Positions 13,401-23,614 of a stretch of DNA of 64,000 bases are shown here, piece after piece. The notes below the pieces were generated by a model that made no database searches, was not told where the DNA came from, and was given only the letters and a program-made list of their open reading frames with translations. A program made the translations under genes and the position numbers. How positions within the stretch are numbered: position 1 is the stretch's first letter; each line of letters begins with the position of its first letter. Origin of the DNA: Chloranthus sessilifolius (lineage: Eukaryota > Streptophyta > Magnoliopsida > Chloranthales > Chloranthaceae); contig CM037586.1 in the NCBI GenBank assembly GCA_021018995.1, positions 148,594,060 to 148,658,059 of the forward strand. Direction: 5' to 3'.

Positions 13401-16400
13401 AAAATAAGTACTTTGCATGTTGTTTACATGTGAACTCATAATTTCCAATTTTTACTGCTTAAAGGTTCAACCGATGGAACTGTTCGTATTTGGGAGCTTG
13501 AAACTGGACGATGCCTTAGAGTTTGGGAGATTGGTGAAGCTGTTCAGCACGTTGCCTGGAATCCTTTGCCTGAGCTTCCTATATTGGCTGTATCTGTGTA
13601 AGCAAGATTACATAGTTACCTTATAGATTTTTTATTTTCTTTGGTGCAATCTTAATCTCCCTACTGAATATGAAACCGTATACCTTGAAGGGGGCAAGAT
13701 GTGCTTCTTTTGAATACGGGACTTGGAAATGCAGAAGAACAACTTAGAATTAAAGAACTCCTGCATGTTGAGGCACCTGGAGCTCCGGCTGACTCTGGTC
13801 AGTTAATATGATTATTCTTTCCATTGTTTAGAACAGAAGAATATGTTTAACCTTCTACATTCTGTACACGTAGATTGGAGCACATCTAGCGTGAGTTGGG
13901 TTCAACATGAAAAGCATGAAGGCATCAAGTTGAAGCATATCAAGGTAAATTACTGCATCCACTTTCCTGGACTTGTATGTTTCCACAATTATGATTTTGT
14001 TATCCAGTGATTTACCGGGCCGTTTTTTTTTTTGAGCTTTGACAGGGAGTTTCCTCAGTAGAATGGCACCGCAAAGGAGACTACTTCACTACAGTTGTCC
14101 CGAGTGATATCCTCGATGGTTAACTTTACTTTGTTGTGTTGTGTGTTTTCCATGCTTGGCTCTTTCTCCCCATCAATTGATATTACTAATAATGGCACAT
14201 GACTGCCTCTGTACGGATTATACCATGACTGTCCAGTGGTTAAGCCAGGTGGCAAGTGGCTTTGAGCGATCCAAGTCATCAAGATGGCAGCTAATGTATC
14301 AAACTGAAGTAGGCCAAAAAATCACGCTCATTGGAGGATCTGAACCATCTAGTCTATGCATTAAAAAATGAATGGTTGTTCATATTTTTTTAACGGTTGA
14401 AATTAAAGTATCCTAATTGGATGATTATAATCTTCTAATAGGCGTGATTTTTTGGCTGAGAAATATGTCAATCATGGACTGCTGGTTGAACTTCTTTGGA
14501 TCATCCAAACATATGTGCCATGTGGCATTAAAGTGGATAGTCATGTGACAATCTGTTTTAATGCAGTATTAGGAGTCCCTCTTAAAATTATTATCTAACG
14601 ATCAGTTCTTGCATCATGAACATCAGTCCTTTTGCAATCACTTATTGCATCACAAGGGCATGTACTGGAATACACACTGAGCTATTTTAGGATCTGAAAT
14701 GTTTAGAGAATCACACATATTGGAAATAAGGAGTCACATGCAAGTGTGTTTTGGCGAATTTGTTGGCAATGGTCTATGTTTAGATGCTTATGAAGGCAAT
14801 TTCCATTGTCGGATTCAAAATTGGGACGACCTCTAATATATATTGTTAGTTTGCTCCTTTTTTTGTGTTTCACGTGATTTTATTTAAGGGATTGGAAAAA
14901 GGGATCATCAAGGTTGAAAACTTTTTATGAAAAATAAAAAATACAAAAAAAGTTAAACTTTCTAATGAAGGGCTGACCTTTACATGCTTCTTCCTTTGTC
15001 GGGGTTGGCAGCTCAACTTCCGATCCATTGCACTCTCATAGGATTAGTTCTAAAGAAGACCATCACAATTCAGGTTCTCTCCTCCTTATCGGATATATGG
15101 TAGGCTTGACCTTGTAAAGTAACTATTACATATTTTTGTTTATGTATCATTCCTTGACCTATTTACGCACGTGATACAAGAGCAATACTTATACACCAAC
15201 TCTCCAAGAAGCTGACTCAAAATCCTTTCAAGAAGTTGCATGGGCTTCCAGTGTCAGCAGTTTTCCATCCATCTCGTTCAATCTTCTTCATTTCAACAAA
15301 GAAGAATGTCCGTGTTTATGATCTTTTGAAACAAAAGCTCATTAAGAAGCTTGAGACAGGACTTCGAGAGGTTTCTTCCATTGCAATTCATCCTGCTGGT
15401 ATGCTATTTCCATTCGTTGTTTTATTATCGGTTTTTATTCTTTTTGTCTGATTTTTTGATAAATATATCTGATTGTCTCCTCCAGGTGATAATGTAATTG
15501 TGGGAAGCAAAGAAGGAAAGCTATGTTGGTTTGACATGGATCTCTCATCTCAACCTTACAAAATCCTGAAGTATGTTATTAGAAGTTTGGCAAGATGATG
15601 ATTTTTTCTTTTATCTTTTATATTTGTTTAAAATCATTTTGAGATCTTCAGGAAGTTTACATTTAATTAACCATAAGGTCAACGAAAGAAATATTATTGT
15701 ACATGTTTCGATCTAGTTTTTATTGGAGATGGGAATTGTAAGAGGATACTGTTGGTGCCAATCATCATCATCATCACAGACTTATCCCGTCTATTTGGGG
15801 TCGTCTTTGTGAGTCATGTTTCACAACTCGTTTCCGATCAACACTAAGCTCTCTGTAACTTCACAATCCTTCATGTCCCTTCTCACTACTTCCCTCCATG
15901 TCTTCACTGGTCTTCCTCTTCTCCTATTTCCTAGTGCTTTTAGCATCTCAATTCCTTGTACATGATCTGTTTCTGGCCTCCAATGGACATGTCCAAACCA
16001 TCTCACGTGAGAAAGAGAGATTGAATGAGAAGGCTTGGTTAGGTTAGAGATATCCACTAACCTTTATATCTATAACAAATAATAAAGATGACAAGTATAC
16101 CCCTAATACAAGGAACACACCAATATATGTAAGTAGACACACACACACCAACGTAACAAGCCAGAATACCTTGTCGACCCAAAAGGGCTTATGGCGTAAA
16201 GTCGACTAATAGAACATATCTATAGAATCCATCACCATTAGGGAGTGGAACTACAAAATTTACCAAATTTGTACATGTAGGGACATTAATGGCTGGAGCT
16301 GAATTTACATTATATTTTTAGATGGTAAGCATTGGTTTTTATGTCTTATCCCATTAGATATACGACTGTGTAGTGTTCTCAAACTTCTAGTAGCAAAAGA

Positions 16401-19400
16401 AGCATCCATTCTTGCCTCTTGATTCTTCTTACTTTGAACCAGGATTAGTGTTCTCATTATATATCCTAAATAAATAAACTAAAAGCTGACAATATTTTTA
16501 CTTTGTCTAGTTTACCTACTATACCTTATATCATGCATGCCATCACCACAGGGTTAGATTTTGGTTTACCTTGCTTCATTATTCATTACCTTATTTTTGA
16601 ACCATTGTTTGTAGTGTTAGCACAATTTTATGAATCTCTTTGACTATCTTGGGATTGTTAAGAAAAGATGGAGCCTGCACATGCTATTCAAAGGAAAAAG
16701 TTATATATATTGCCTGAAACATGTCGACATAATTCAGAAGTTAAAATTTTTATTTTTGAGATAGAATATGCTCAAGGAATGGGAAAAAGAACTGGAAGGA
16801 TGGAAGATGTTGAAAGATATCAATTGACCAGAAAGGAAGCTAAAAAAATCGCGAGGATAGGTAGGAAGCATATGATAATTTGTTCGTCTGGTTGGGAACA
16901 AAGGAGGGGGAGAATGATATCTACAGCTTTCTAATCTAAGAGAGAGGAAAACTAGAAACCTTTGTTAGGTAAGGTGCTGACGGGGATGCCGACATCGTAG
17001 ACATCGGATATGGACCATTTCGTGTGTACCGACGTCGGAAGAAGTGAAATGTACATAAAAAATCGGCGAAAGATGAAAATTGGAGGAACCAGCAATTTCA
17101 ATCGATCGAAGTCCTTTTTCGATCGATTGAACGACAGCGAGAGGAAAAGCATATGTTCTGGAGTATATAATTTGATCGATCGAATTATATACTCGATCGA
17201 TCGAATTGAAAATTTGATCGATCGAGTTTCAATTTTGATCGATCAAATTTCTGCGGCGAACTTTTGAAATATGTTTTTCGATCGATCGAGTTTCACTTTC
17301 GATCGATCGAATTTCAATTTCGATCGATTGACTTCAATTTCGATCGATCGAAATTGCGCCGCTTATTTTTTTTTTAATTTTTTCTGAAATTCGAATTGAA
17401 CTTTTAAGGGCATACTTGTCCTTTTAGAATTTGTTTTAGGGTTTTATTTTCGTTTGAAAGGACTCCTATATAAGGTCCTTAAGTTAAACAATGTAGTCAG
17501 TTGATGATTAATGAAAGAGCTTTTGCTTGTGTGCTTGAGATGAGCCTCTACGAAGAGTGATTCTTCTTCCCGAGAAGGGTTTGGTGTGAAGCCAAGGGTG
17601 TGAAGCCCACAATTTATCCTTGTTTACGTTATCCTTTTAATCTCTCGTCCTTGCTTTAATTCAAACAACCTAAATCGGCCATCTCCCACCCAAATATCCG
17701 ACTCCCGAAATCCTAGCTTTACCCTAATCCATTGAGTCGATTCGATTCAACAACCGTAGATCCCAGTAGAGTTATTAAACCTTCCGCACCAAATACTCAA
17801 AGAAGATCAGTGATCCCATCATTGAATTGTGAGCGCCCTAATATGGAAAAACTTAGAGTTCTATCTCTAGGATCGATCCGCGCTGCAACCTAATGGATCT
17901 AACCCCCGGACTGAACCCATCTCGAATTATATGTGAGCCTCGAATGGAATACTGCGAACGCTAAGGTATTGGTTATATTTTGTGAGTTTTATTGTTTAAT
18001 TTAATTCAATTTAGTTTCGGCAAATCAATCATCGTATACACGTAGTTTAGGGTGCCGTCCTGCGTTAGGTGCATTATGGATGGAGATCAAAGGGTCTTGG
18101 TCATATTGTCATCATCATCACAACCTTATCCCATCTATTGGAGTTGATTTTGCAAGTCCTATTTCTCCATTCGTTTTTTATCAATGCTAAGCAGTGCTGT
18201 CAAAAGTAGCGCCTAGGCGCCGCCTAGCCACTAGGATATGTTTAAGACGACTGATCAACAAAAAAAAAAGGATATGTTTAAGACCTAAGTGCCAACCGCT
18301 TTAAGCGCTAATGAAAAAAGCGCTCGCTTTATGTTTCGAAGCCGGCGCTTCATGCTTAGAAGCAGGCACATTTTCAAAAATGCCTGCTTTTAACCAATTA
18401 ATATATGGTTTTATTTATTACAATAAGAGCTCTCTGTTTTATTCTATTTTTTGGCTCTCTTTAGCTCTCTGTTTTTTTTTTTTTATGGCTGCCTGCCTGC
18501 GTATGCGTACTTATACTTCCGCCGAATTTTTTATGATAAGTTGGTCACTATTAATTAGATTAGATTAATAGAATAAATGAATAATTGTGCTGCTCCTTAG
18601 TTTAAAATTCATAATTTAGCAAAGCTATCTTATGTTAATTATATTGAACAATTTTCCCCTCTTCATGATCATGATTTTAGGCAAAATTTTCACCACAATT
18701 TGTATAGGAGAGCTTCCTTTCCTTTTTCTTTTTGGTATTTTTACTTCAGGAGTAGCACCATTACTGACGGAGCAGCACCATAATGTGCATTTTTTTTGAG
18801 CAATCTCTTATATAAAATTAAATTAATGATGCATAATTGTGAGTGAAATATTAAATATTGTTAATCAACACATTCATATATATTAAATACTCAATGCACT
18901 AATGCATAATTAAATTAACCTATTCATATTTATCATTTGTATGGTATTATGTTACTATGGATTATGTGTTACAAAATTTATAAAAAAAAACAACCATCAT
19001 CTTTTCTTGATGCCTAGACCCGGCTTAGGACCCAAGGAGTTCACCGCCTAGAACCTGTCTGGCACTTTTGACAACATTGGTGTTAAGGTCTCTGTAATTT
19101 TGCAATCCTTCATGTCCCTTCTCATTGCTTCACTCTAAGTCTTCAATGGTCTTCCTCGTATCCTAGCGTCTCAACCCATCCTACTAGATCTATAGTTGGT
19201 CTTTGATGACCATTTCCAAACATTCTCAAGCAACGCGCTGTAATCCTTTATAGGTGCCACCCTCAATTTTTTTTTTATATATACTCGTTTTGAATCTAAT
19301 CCTTTCTTGTGACTCCATACATCCATCTTAACATACTCATCTCAGCCACATGTACTCTTATCTTCTTATCACTTGTTCATAGCCCAACATTTTGCACCAC

Positions 19401-21323
19401 ATAATATGGCAGATCTAACTGCCGTCTTATAAGATCGTCCCTTCAATCTAAGTGGGACTCTTGGGATGCACAATACTCTGCTTACTTGTCTTCATTTCAT
19501 ACAACCTGCATTAATCCTATTTGAGACGCCTTTTCTAATCCATAATCTGATTGTAAAGTAGAGCCTAAATAGCTAAATCTATGACAACGTGACACCAAAT
19601 GATTTTCTATTTTAACTAAATCTTCGTCCGGGCTATCATTTTCATTAAATTTTCACTGAATGTATTTTGTCTTTGTTCTACTAATTTTTCAAATCTCGAC
19701 TCCAAGGTTGTTCGCCATAATTATTTCTTAACATGCACCATGAAATCTCTTTGTATATGTTCAATCCATCTATGATTAGGGCAATAAAAAAGGCTCAAGG
19801 CTCCTTGATGCAGCCCAACTCCGCATGGAATTTATTCGTTTCTCCACACATTCTTACACTAGTTACCGCCCTTTTATACATGTCTTGAATAATTTAAATA
19901 TATAAGTTCGGGATGCATTTCTTCCTCAGTGTTCACTGGATTATATGTCTCGGTGGCATTCTATCCTACAGTAGTTAATTTTATATTTAATAATTGGTAT
20001 ACGTTGAGAAGGATTTGGTGTAATCAGCAAGAATAATATGGTAGCTTATATATGCAACTTTGATGATTTTCAGTCGTTTATCTTATTACTCAGCACGCTT
20101 ATAGTATATTTTTAAAAAAGTATTTTTATTCCGTAAGTCAGTAGGTGTCCTATTCTCCTTTTGGTGTTTTCTTAACACTTTGTTTTACAGAGTAGTTCTT
20201 GCCCCATAATTATAGCCTACTGGCATTAATATTAGACTTTATTGAAAACTAAACAATGATATGTCAACTGATTGAAATGAGTTCTGGGTTTGAACTTTAA
20301 ACTAAGGAGGCAAAATAAATACCCTGTTTTGGAAGGAACACCAACCTTTAGCAATGTTTTAAGATACAGATTTTATCTGGTCTATTGCTTCCTTGGGAAG
20401 CGTAGTGCTTTTATACAATTTACCTGTATGTGTTTCCTGTTATTATGAATAGCTGTTCAAGCACTTTTCATTTGCAAAATTGTTACGGCTCCTCATGTTC
20501 ATTATTTTTTCTCTATGGTTTGCAGGAGCCACCCCAAGGACATTACAAACGTGGAGTTTCATCGTTCATATCCTCTTTTTGCTTCGTGCTCTGATGACGG
20601 TACAGCATATGTTTTCCATGGCATGGTTTATTCAGATCTCAACCAGAATCCTCTTATCGTTCCTTTGGAAATTCTCCGGGGACATTCAACCACAAATGGA
20701 AGAGGTCAGTGTTCTATTAATCTGTTTTATTTGTGATCCAGCTGTCATTAAAGAGAAGGTTTAAACGTGAACACAATCAACTTTCTAGACTCATTTGAGC
20801 AAAATTGTGATTCACATGGATTTCTTAATGATTGGCAATTGACCTGTCAAGGGAGAGCTTCTAATGCGACAAATCTGCCTCCGGTCTTTTTTGTCTCTAT
20901 ACCCCCCTTTTCCTATTATATCCGTTCATATGGCTATACATGATGGAATCCATTGCCGGATAGTTTGGGAGGTATTGTATGAAAACAGGAGCTCCTTCAA
21001 GATCCGTGAGTTCAAATCCAAGATCATGTGGCATGTGGTCCTATAACAACACCCGTTTTTGGTGCACGAGCCACATGGCATATGGTCTCAAGTCTTTTGG
21101 TTTTGGGGACTTTTTTTCCCTTCAAAACGCTGGTCAAAGTTTGCCTACTGCCCACCTAACCTGGTGTTTCACCTTTGTCCACATTTTGGACGGTGGATAT
21201 ACACCCTTTTTTGGATGGACTTGGTCGTCCTTGGGCAACTTTCCATGGCACCTGATTCCCTGGATGGGTGCCATGTGGACCCCACCTGGTTCATCCATGC
21301 GTTTGAACCCATATCCATGGCCT

Positions 21324-21413
<90 letters not shown>

Positions 21414-22338
21414 TGCGCGTGTACCTCAAACGATTCTATGCATAGCAATCTCAATCCCTTCTCTCATTACTCGAGAATTCCCCCCGCCCCAATCAAATTC
21501 TATATATATGTGTGTGTGTGCGTGCTTGCTTTCATAAAATGGTACAACCATCTTATATTGGGATAATGGCTCGTGACCAACATTTAAACACCAAATGGTG
21601 TTTAAATGATCTTCCACCATTAAAATGTCACTTTTTATCTCACACCATTGAAGTTATTTATCATTGAGCCATGCGGCACACATCTTTGATCAGTCTAAAT
21701 TGTACAAGTGGCAATCCATTGTTGGAACATGTTCCAGCCAAAGGATCATGCTTATAATTGGATGTAAACCATCCGATTGGTGAACTTTAATATCAGCCAT
21801 CAAAATTAAGAACAACCGTTGAATCGTTGATATTAGAGGGCACAGATTGGATGGTTCGAATCTCCCTAAAAGTGTGATTTTTGGACCCATAGCCCTTAAA
21901 TAGATGATATGTCACTTTGACGGTATGGATTTCCAAGATCATAAGCCAATAAATGGTAAATGGTGGAAGATCGTTTAAACACCATTTGGTGCTTAAATAA
22001 CGGTCTGGAGGGTCGGTCCCTATTATATTTCACTTTGTAGCTCAAATTTCTAACAGTGTCACAATATTGGACAAACTTGACATTAGAACTGTTATTCATT
22101 TTACTTGGTTGCCTCATCAAGGGATGATGGTTATCATATGATGCATTTAATCCACCACCAATGGTTCAACAGACTTGTATCTAATTTTTTACTTGTTTGG
22201 GCTTTTTGGAGAGGGAACCAATTGATGAAATGATTCCTCTGTTTGCATGCAGGGGTAATGGATTGCAAGTTCCATCCAAGGCAGCCCTGGTTGTTCACCG
22301 CAGGTGCCGATTCCGTGATCAAGCTCTACTGTCATTAA
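2109..22338 (+). CDS. BOP1: Ribosome biogenesis protein BOP1 (WD40, PeBoW complex)
   Basis: Exons by splice sites and phase: 2109-2255, 3021-3140, 3548-3652, 4758-4871, 5608-5762, 7759-7876, 8011-8112, 12296-12455, 12741-12849, 12969-13071, 13209-13359, 13465-13597, 13691-13797, 13874-13944, 14046-14106, 15171-15398, 15486-15570, 20526-20704, 22253-22338. They sum to 2334 bp (777 aa). Residues 1-50 are Lys/Arg-rich and 50-162 are acidic Ser/Glu/Asp repeats. About 163-420 form the BOP1NT domain ([50 protein letters not shown]). The rest is WD40 repeats ending KLYCH. The family acts in the nucleolus with Pescadillo and WDR12 in 27S pre-rRNA processing and 60S assembly. This is not BLADE-ON-PETIOLE1, which shares the symbol. 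No frame break is seen in exons 2-19, so the gene looks functional. The family assignment is firm; the first exon is less certain. Confidence 0.93.
3463..4670 (+). repeat. Intragenic tandem duplication, copy 1 (with BOP1 exon 3)
   Basis: This unit holds intron sequence, exon 3 (3548-3652) and the following intron. It matches 4675-5555 in order: ATATGCATCTTCATTTTT and TTGGGGTATATT before the exon, exon codons ending [12 protein letters not shown], the intron start GGTCTATAC, GAAGCATTTATAGA, TTTTAGGCCACATGGCATAT, and a tail around TTATTTCTTCACTCTTGA. Copy 1 also contains a MITE at 4273-4639 that copy 2 lacks. Confidence 0.85.
4273..4639. mobile_element. PIF/Harbinger-like MITE (Tourist type) with TTA duplication
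   Basis: The ends are long inverted repeats: GGCTGCATATGACATAGCTC on the left against the reverse complement GGCTGTGTATGGCATAGCTC on the right. Pairing continues through GCTAGCCCCTGCCA and GCAGAGTTC for about 48 bp. TTA flanks both ends (4270-4272 and 4640-4642). Copy 2 of the surrounding duplication has the empty site (GGCATTAAATACTTTTT), so the MITE landed after the duplication. The element is 367 bp and non-coding. Family is inferred from the TTA target site. Confidence 0.8.
4675..5555 (+). repeat. Intragenic tandem duplication, copy 2 (with BOP1 exon 4)
   Basis: This is the second copy of the 3463-4670 unit, with exon 4 (4758-4871) in place of exon 3. Both exons are phase 0-0, so the duplication is frame-neutral and lengthens the acidic region by 35-38 residues. 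The exon products share the ending HTVEESDxSxDE but differ in the first half. By eye the introns differ by substitutions and small indels throughout, so the event is not recent. Both copies carry good splice sites (TTGCAG and GAG|GTC). Confidence 0.85.
8927..8972. repeat. (TC)n microsatellite
   Basis: An almost uninterrupted TC dinucleotide tract with one TG interruption, inside BOP1 intron 7. It produces spurious Arg/Glu open frames on the minus strand. Confidence 0.95.
10411..10472. repeat. (GT)n(AT)n compound microsatellite
   Basis: A GT tract runs directly into an AT tract inside BOP1 intron 7. It is likely polymorphic. Confidence 0.95.
11470..11998 (+). mobile_element. L1-type LINE 3' fragment (RNase H end)
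   Basis: Translated pieces show the plant L1 RNase H landmarks [12 protein letters not shown] near 11490-11530 and [11 protein letters not shown] near 11828-11860, followed by a short 3' tail ending in an A-run at about 11987-11996. The fragment is 5'-truncated. The frame is interrupted several times, including a stop soon after LKLNFDG, so it is dead. It lies in sense orientation in BOP1 intron 7. The left edge is approximate. Confidence 0.75.
14107..15170 (+). other. U12-type AT-AC intron in BOP1 (intron 15)
   Basis: The exon codons ([15 protein letters not shown]) require the intron to begin ATATCCTC at 14107 and end CGCAC at 15170. ATATCCTY is the U12 5' splice-site consensus. A perfect U12 branch site TTCCTTGAC lies at 15150-15158, placing its branch A 13 nt from the acceptor. 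No GT-AG pair preserves the frame here. Splicing should need the minor spliceosome (U11/U12, U4atac/U6atac). The intron also holds a MITE-like segment at about 14170-14590. Confidence 0.93.
14170..14590. repeat. Dispersed MITE-like repeat in the U12 intron
   Basis: This stretch shares ordered blocks with about 3740-4130 and 5030-5390 in the BOP1 duplication: a TCTATGCAYT block, a TGTTCATATTTTTTTAACGG-like block, TATTAAAGYR followed by TTGGATG, and GTGATTTTTTGGCTGAG. It is non-coding. Ends and target duplication are unresolved, so the superfamily is open. Confidence 0.5.
15762..16060 (-). mobile_element. RTE-type LINE 3' fragment, copy 1
   Basis: The minus strand encodes the C-terminal signature of plant RTE reverse transcriptases ([29 protein letters not shown]). 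It ends in the family's typical ATG/ATC trinucleotide tail at 15762-15780. Only the last 80-90 codons survive, so it is a 5'-truncated dead insertion. It lies antisense in BOP1 intron 17 (15571-20525). Confidence 0.8.
16940..18060. mobile_element. LTR-retrotransposon-like segment with palindrome array
   Basis: The segment looks like an LTR: a palindrome-rich first third, a TATATAAGG box near 17469, then a transcribed-looking stretch with GTGTGAAGCC repeats. No coding remains and no matching second LTR is in the window. Clean TG/CA ends and a target duplication were not found, so edges are approximate and the family is left open. It sits inside BOP1 intron 17. Confidence 0.45.
17098..17351. 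repeat. TCGATCGATCGA palindrome array, 21-bp pitch
   Basis: Twelve-base near-palindromes of form TYGATCGATCRA start at 17098, 17119 (pair), at 17172, 17193, 17214, 17235 (four), and at 17278, 17299, 17320, 17340 (four). Steps are 21 bp except one of 20. Spacers are 8-9 bp and differ. The array belongs to the LTR-like segment. Confidence 0.9.
18107..19960 (-). mobile_element. RTE-type LINE fragment, copy 2, split by a hAT-like insert
   Basis: From 18107 the sequence matches the 3' end of the copy at 15762 (TCATCATCATCACAACCTTATCCC, mostly shared, then CAATCCTTCATGTCCC and GTCTTCAMTGGTCTTCCTC). It extends much further 5' into the reverse-transcriptase region on the minus strand. It is interrupted by 18192-19079. 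Stops are frequent, so it is dead. The left 3' tail is clear; the right edge is approximate. It fills much of BOP1 intron 17. Confidence 0.65.
18192..19079. mobile_element. hAT-like non-autonomous element
   Basis: The termini are inverted repeats: CAGTGCTGTCAAAAGT on the left and, reverse-complemented, CAATGTTGTCAAAAGT on the right. GCGCCTAGGCGC-type subterminal sequence is typical of plant hAT MITEs. Flanks ATGCTAAG (18184-18191) and GTGTTAAG (19080-19087) make an 8-bp target duplication with two differences. It has no transposase and is 888 bp long. It inserted into the RTE fragment. Confidence 0.8.
21327..21418. repeat. (CT)n(AT)n(GT)n(GC)n compound microsatellite
   Basis: Four dinucleotide tracts run one into another in BOP1 intron 18. 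Long open frames here on both strands are low-complexity artefacts. Confidence 0.95.
21560..22020 (+). mobile_element. Mutator-like MITE with 9-bp target duplication
   Basis: Long inverted ends pair TTTAAACACCAAATGGTGTTT plus GATCTTCCACCA on the left (mostly) with the reverse complement of TGGTGGAAGATCGTTTAAAC on the right. Flanks TCTTATATT (21551-21559) and TATTATATT (22021-22029) differ at one of nine positions. It is 461 bp, non-coding and in BOP1 intron 18. Relatives lie at 1645-2080, 28128-28441 and 28836-29110. Confidence 0.8.
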
Positions 22339-23614
22339 ATCATCAAGACAAGGATATTGTAGATGGCACAATGAAGACGTGGACAAGATGTGTGCTCGTG
22401 TTTCCGTATTTGTATGAGCTTGAACTGGCATTTTGATCTTGAAGAATCTTCACAAAGCATGTTTATTTGTATCCTTTAACATTATTTATCGATGCTCTCA
22501 GCATTTTAAAGGCGCTGATTCTTTTGAAATGTCATTATGTCCGTTATATTTGAAAAATAGAATTGAGTTTTGATGCAAGAACAAGTTAGATGCTACTTGT
22601 GCTCCAATTTGGTGTCGTTGATGCCCCTTAAATTACTAAAAGTGACAATGCTACTATATACATGGAGTCGGAATTAGGTAGCAGATCTGAGTGCCAACTG
22701 TAAATTTCCCTTTGACAAACTTGGGAATGTGTGGAGATTGTTGAGAGCCAAATTAGTAAATGGTCAAAAGTGCCCCTTCACTGATTTAGCTGTTCATAAG
22801 CATATGTGCATTTCCCAAGATGTGACCATTTGATTGGTTTAGAATACAATTATGCATCAAATAACTTCAGAAATAAAATGTATCATTTAAATTTAGTTGA
22901 TTTTGTTAATGTATTACATGTCAAATTGTAGTCTCGAGCGCACTTCTCTTAAAAAAAATGGTGGTGACAGGGAATCTGGGATCGATTCTGCGACCTCAAG
23001 GTTGTAATACTGTCGACCTTTCAGCATAAATCGCCATTTCATGAGTGTGCACATGTAAAGGAGGAGAGGGATTTAAGCCCAAGATAAAACTCTCACCTCA
23101 CTTTTAAGCTAGCCATATGATTACACATGGCAAACCTATTTAACCAATCCAAGTTCTCTACTGGGCAGATATCTTATGACATTTGCCATCTCAAAAACAT
23201 ATGCTCATTGGAGTTTTTGTACCATCAAATCCCAGCACTTCAATAAGGAAATCATATGTTACATTTTAAACTTGTTTGATTGAGCATTTTCTCTTTTGAT
23301 CAAGTGATTTCCTTATGATGTTCAGCCTCGTAGGACAATTAGGATTGGCCCCCAAAATGTTGTATGATGTAGGGCTTTAACTTAGGGATAGGTGAACTCC
23401 CATTAACCCAATTGCAGATGATCCAGGTCAACTATATCAACAGACTCCCCTCAATGGCAATGGCATAGTTTTTGGCTATGTGTTAAATGAAACATTTGTT
23501 ACCAATCCACCTCGTGCAAGCGGTCAGACATCATATGAACTTCACTTAGCTTAAAATGTATACTCATCAGCGAATTAGCACCATCCAGGCCAAATACTTT
23601 AGTATAGACTTTAA
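22339..23614. other. BOP1 3' flank, no further gene seen
   Basis: The BOP1 3' UTR should begin here, but no single convincing poly(A) signal stands out. The rest has no recognisable coding or element structure. A TCGATTCTGCGACCTCAAGG patch near 22990 is weakly tRNA-like only. Confidence 0.5.

Noticed and set aside
21134-21454. Open frames of about 100-195 codons around the compound microsatellite
   Set aside because: They consist of repeated dipeptides from dinucleotide tracts and have no domain.
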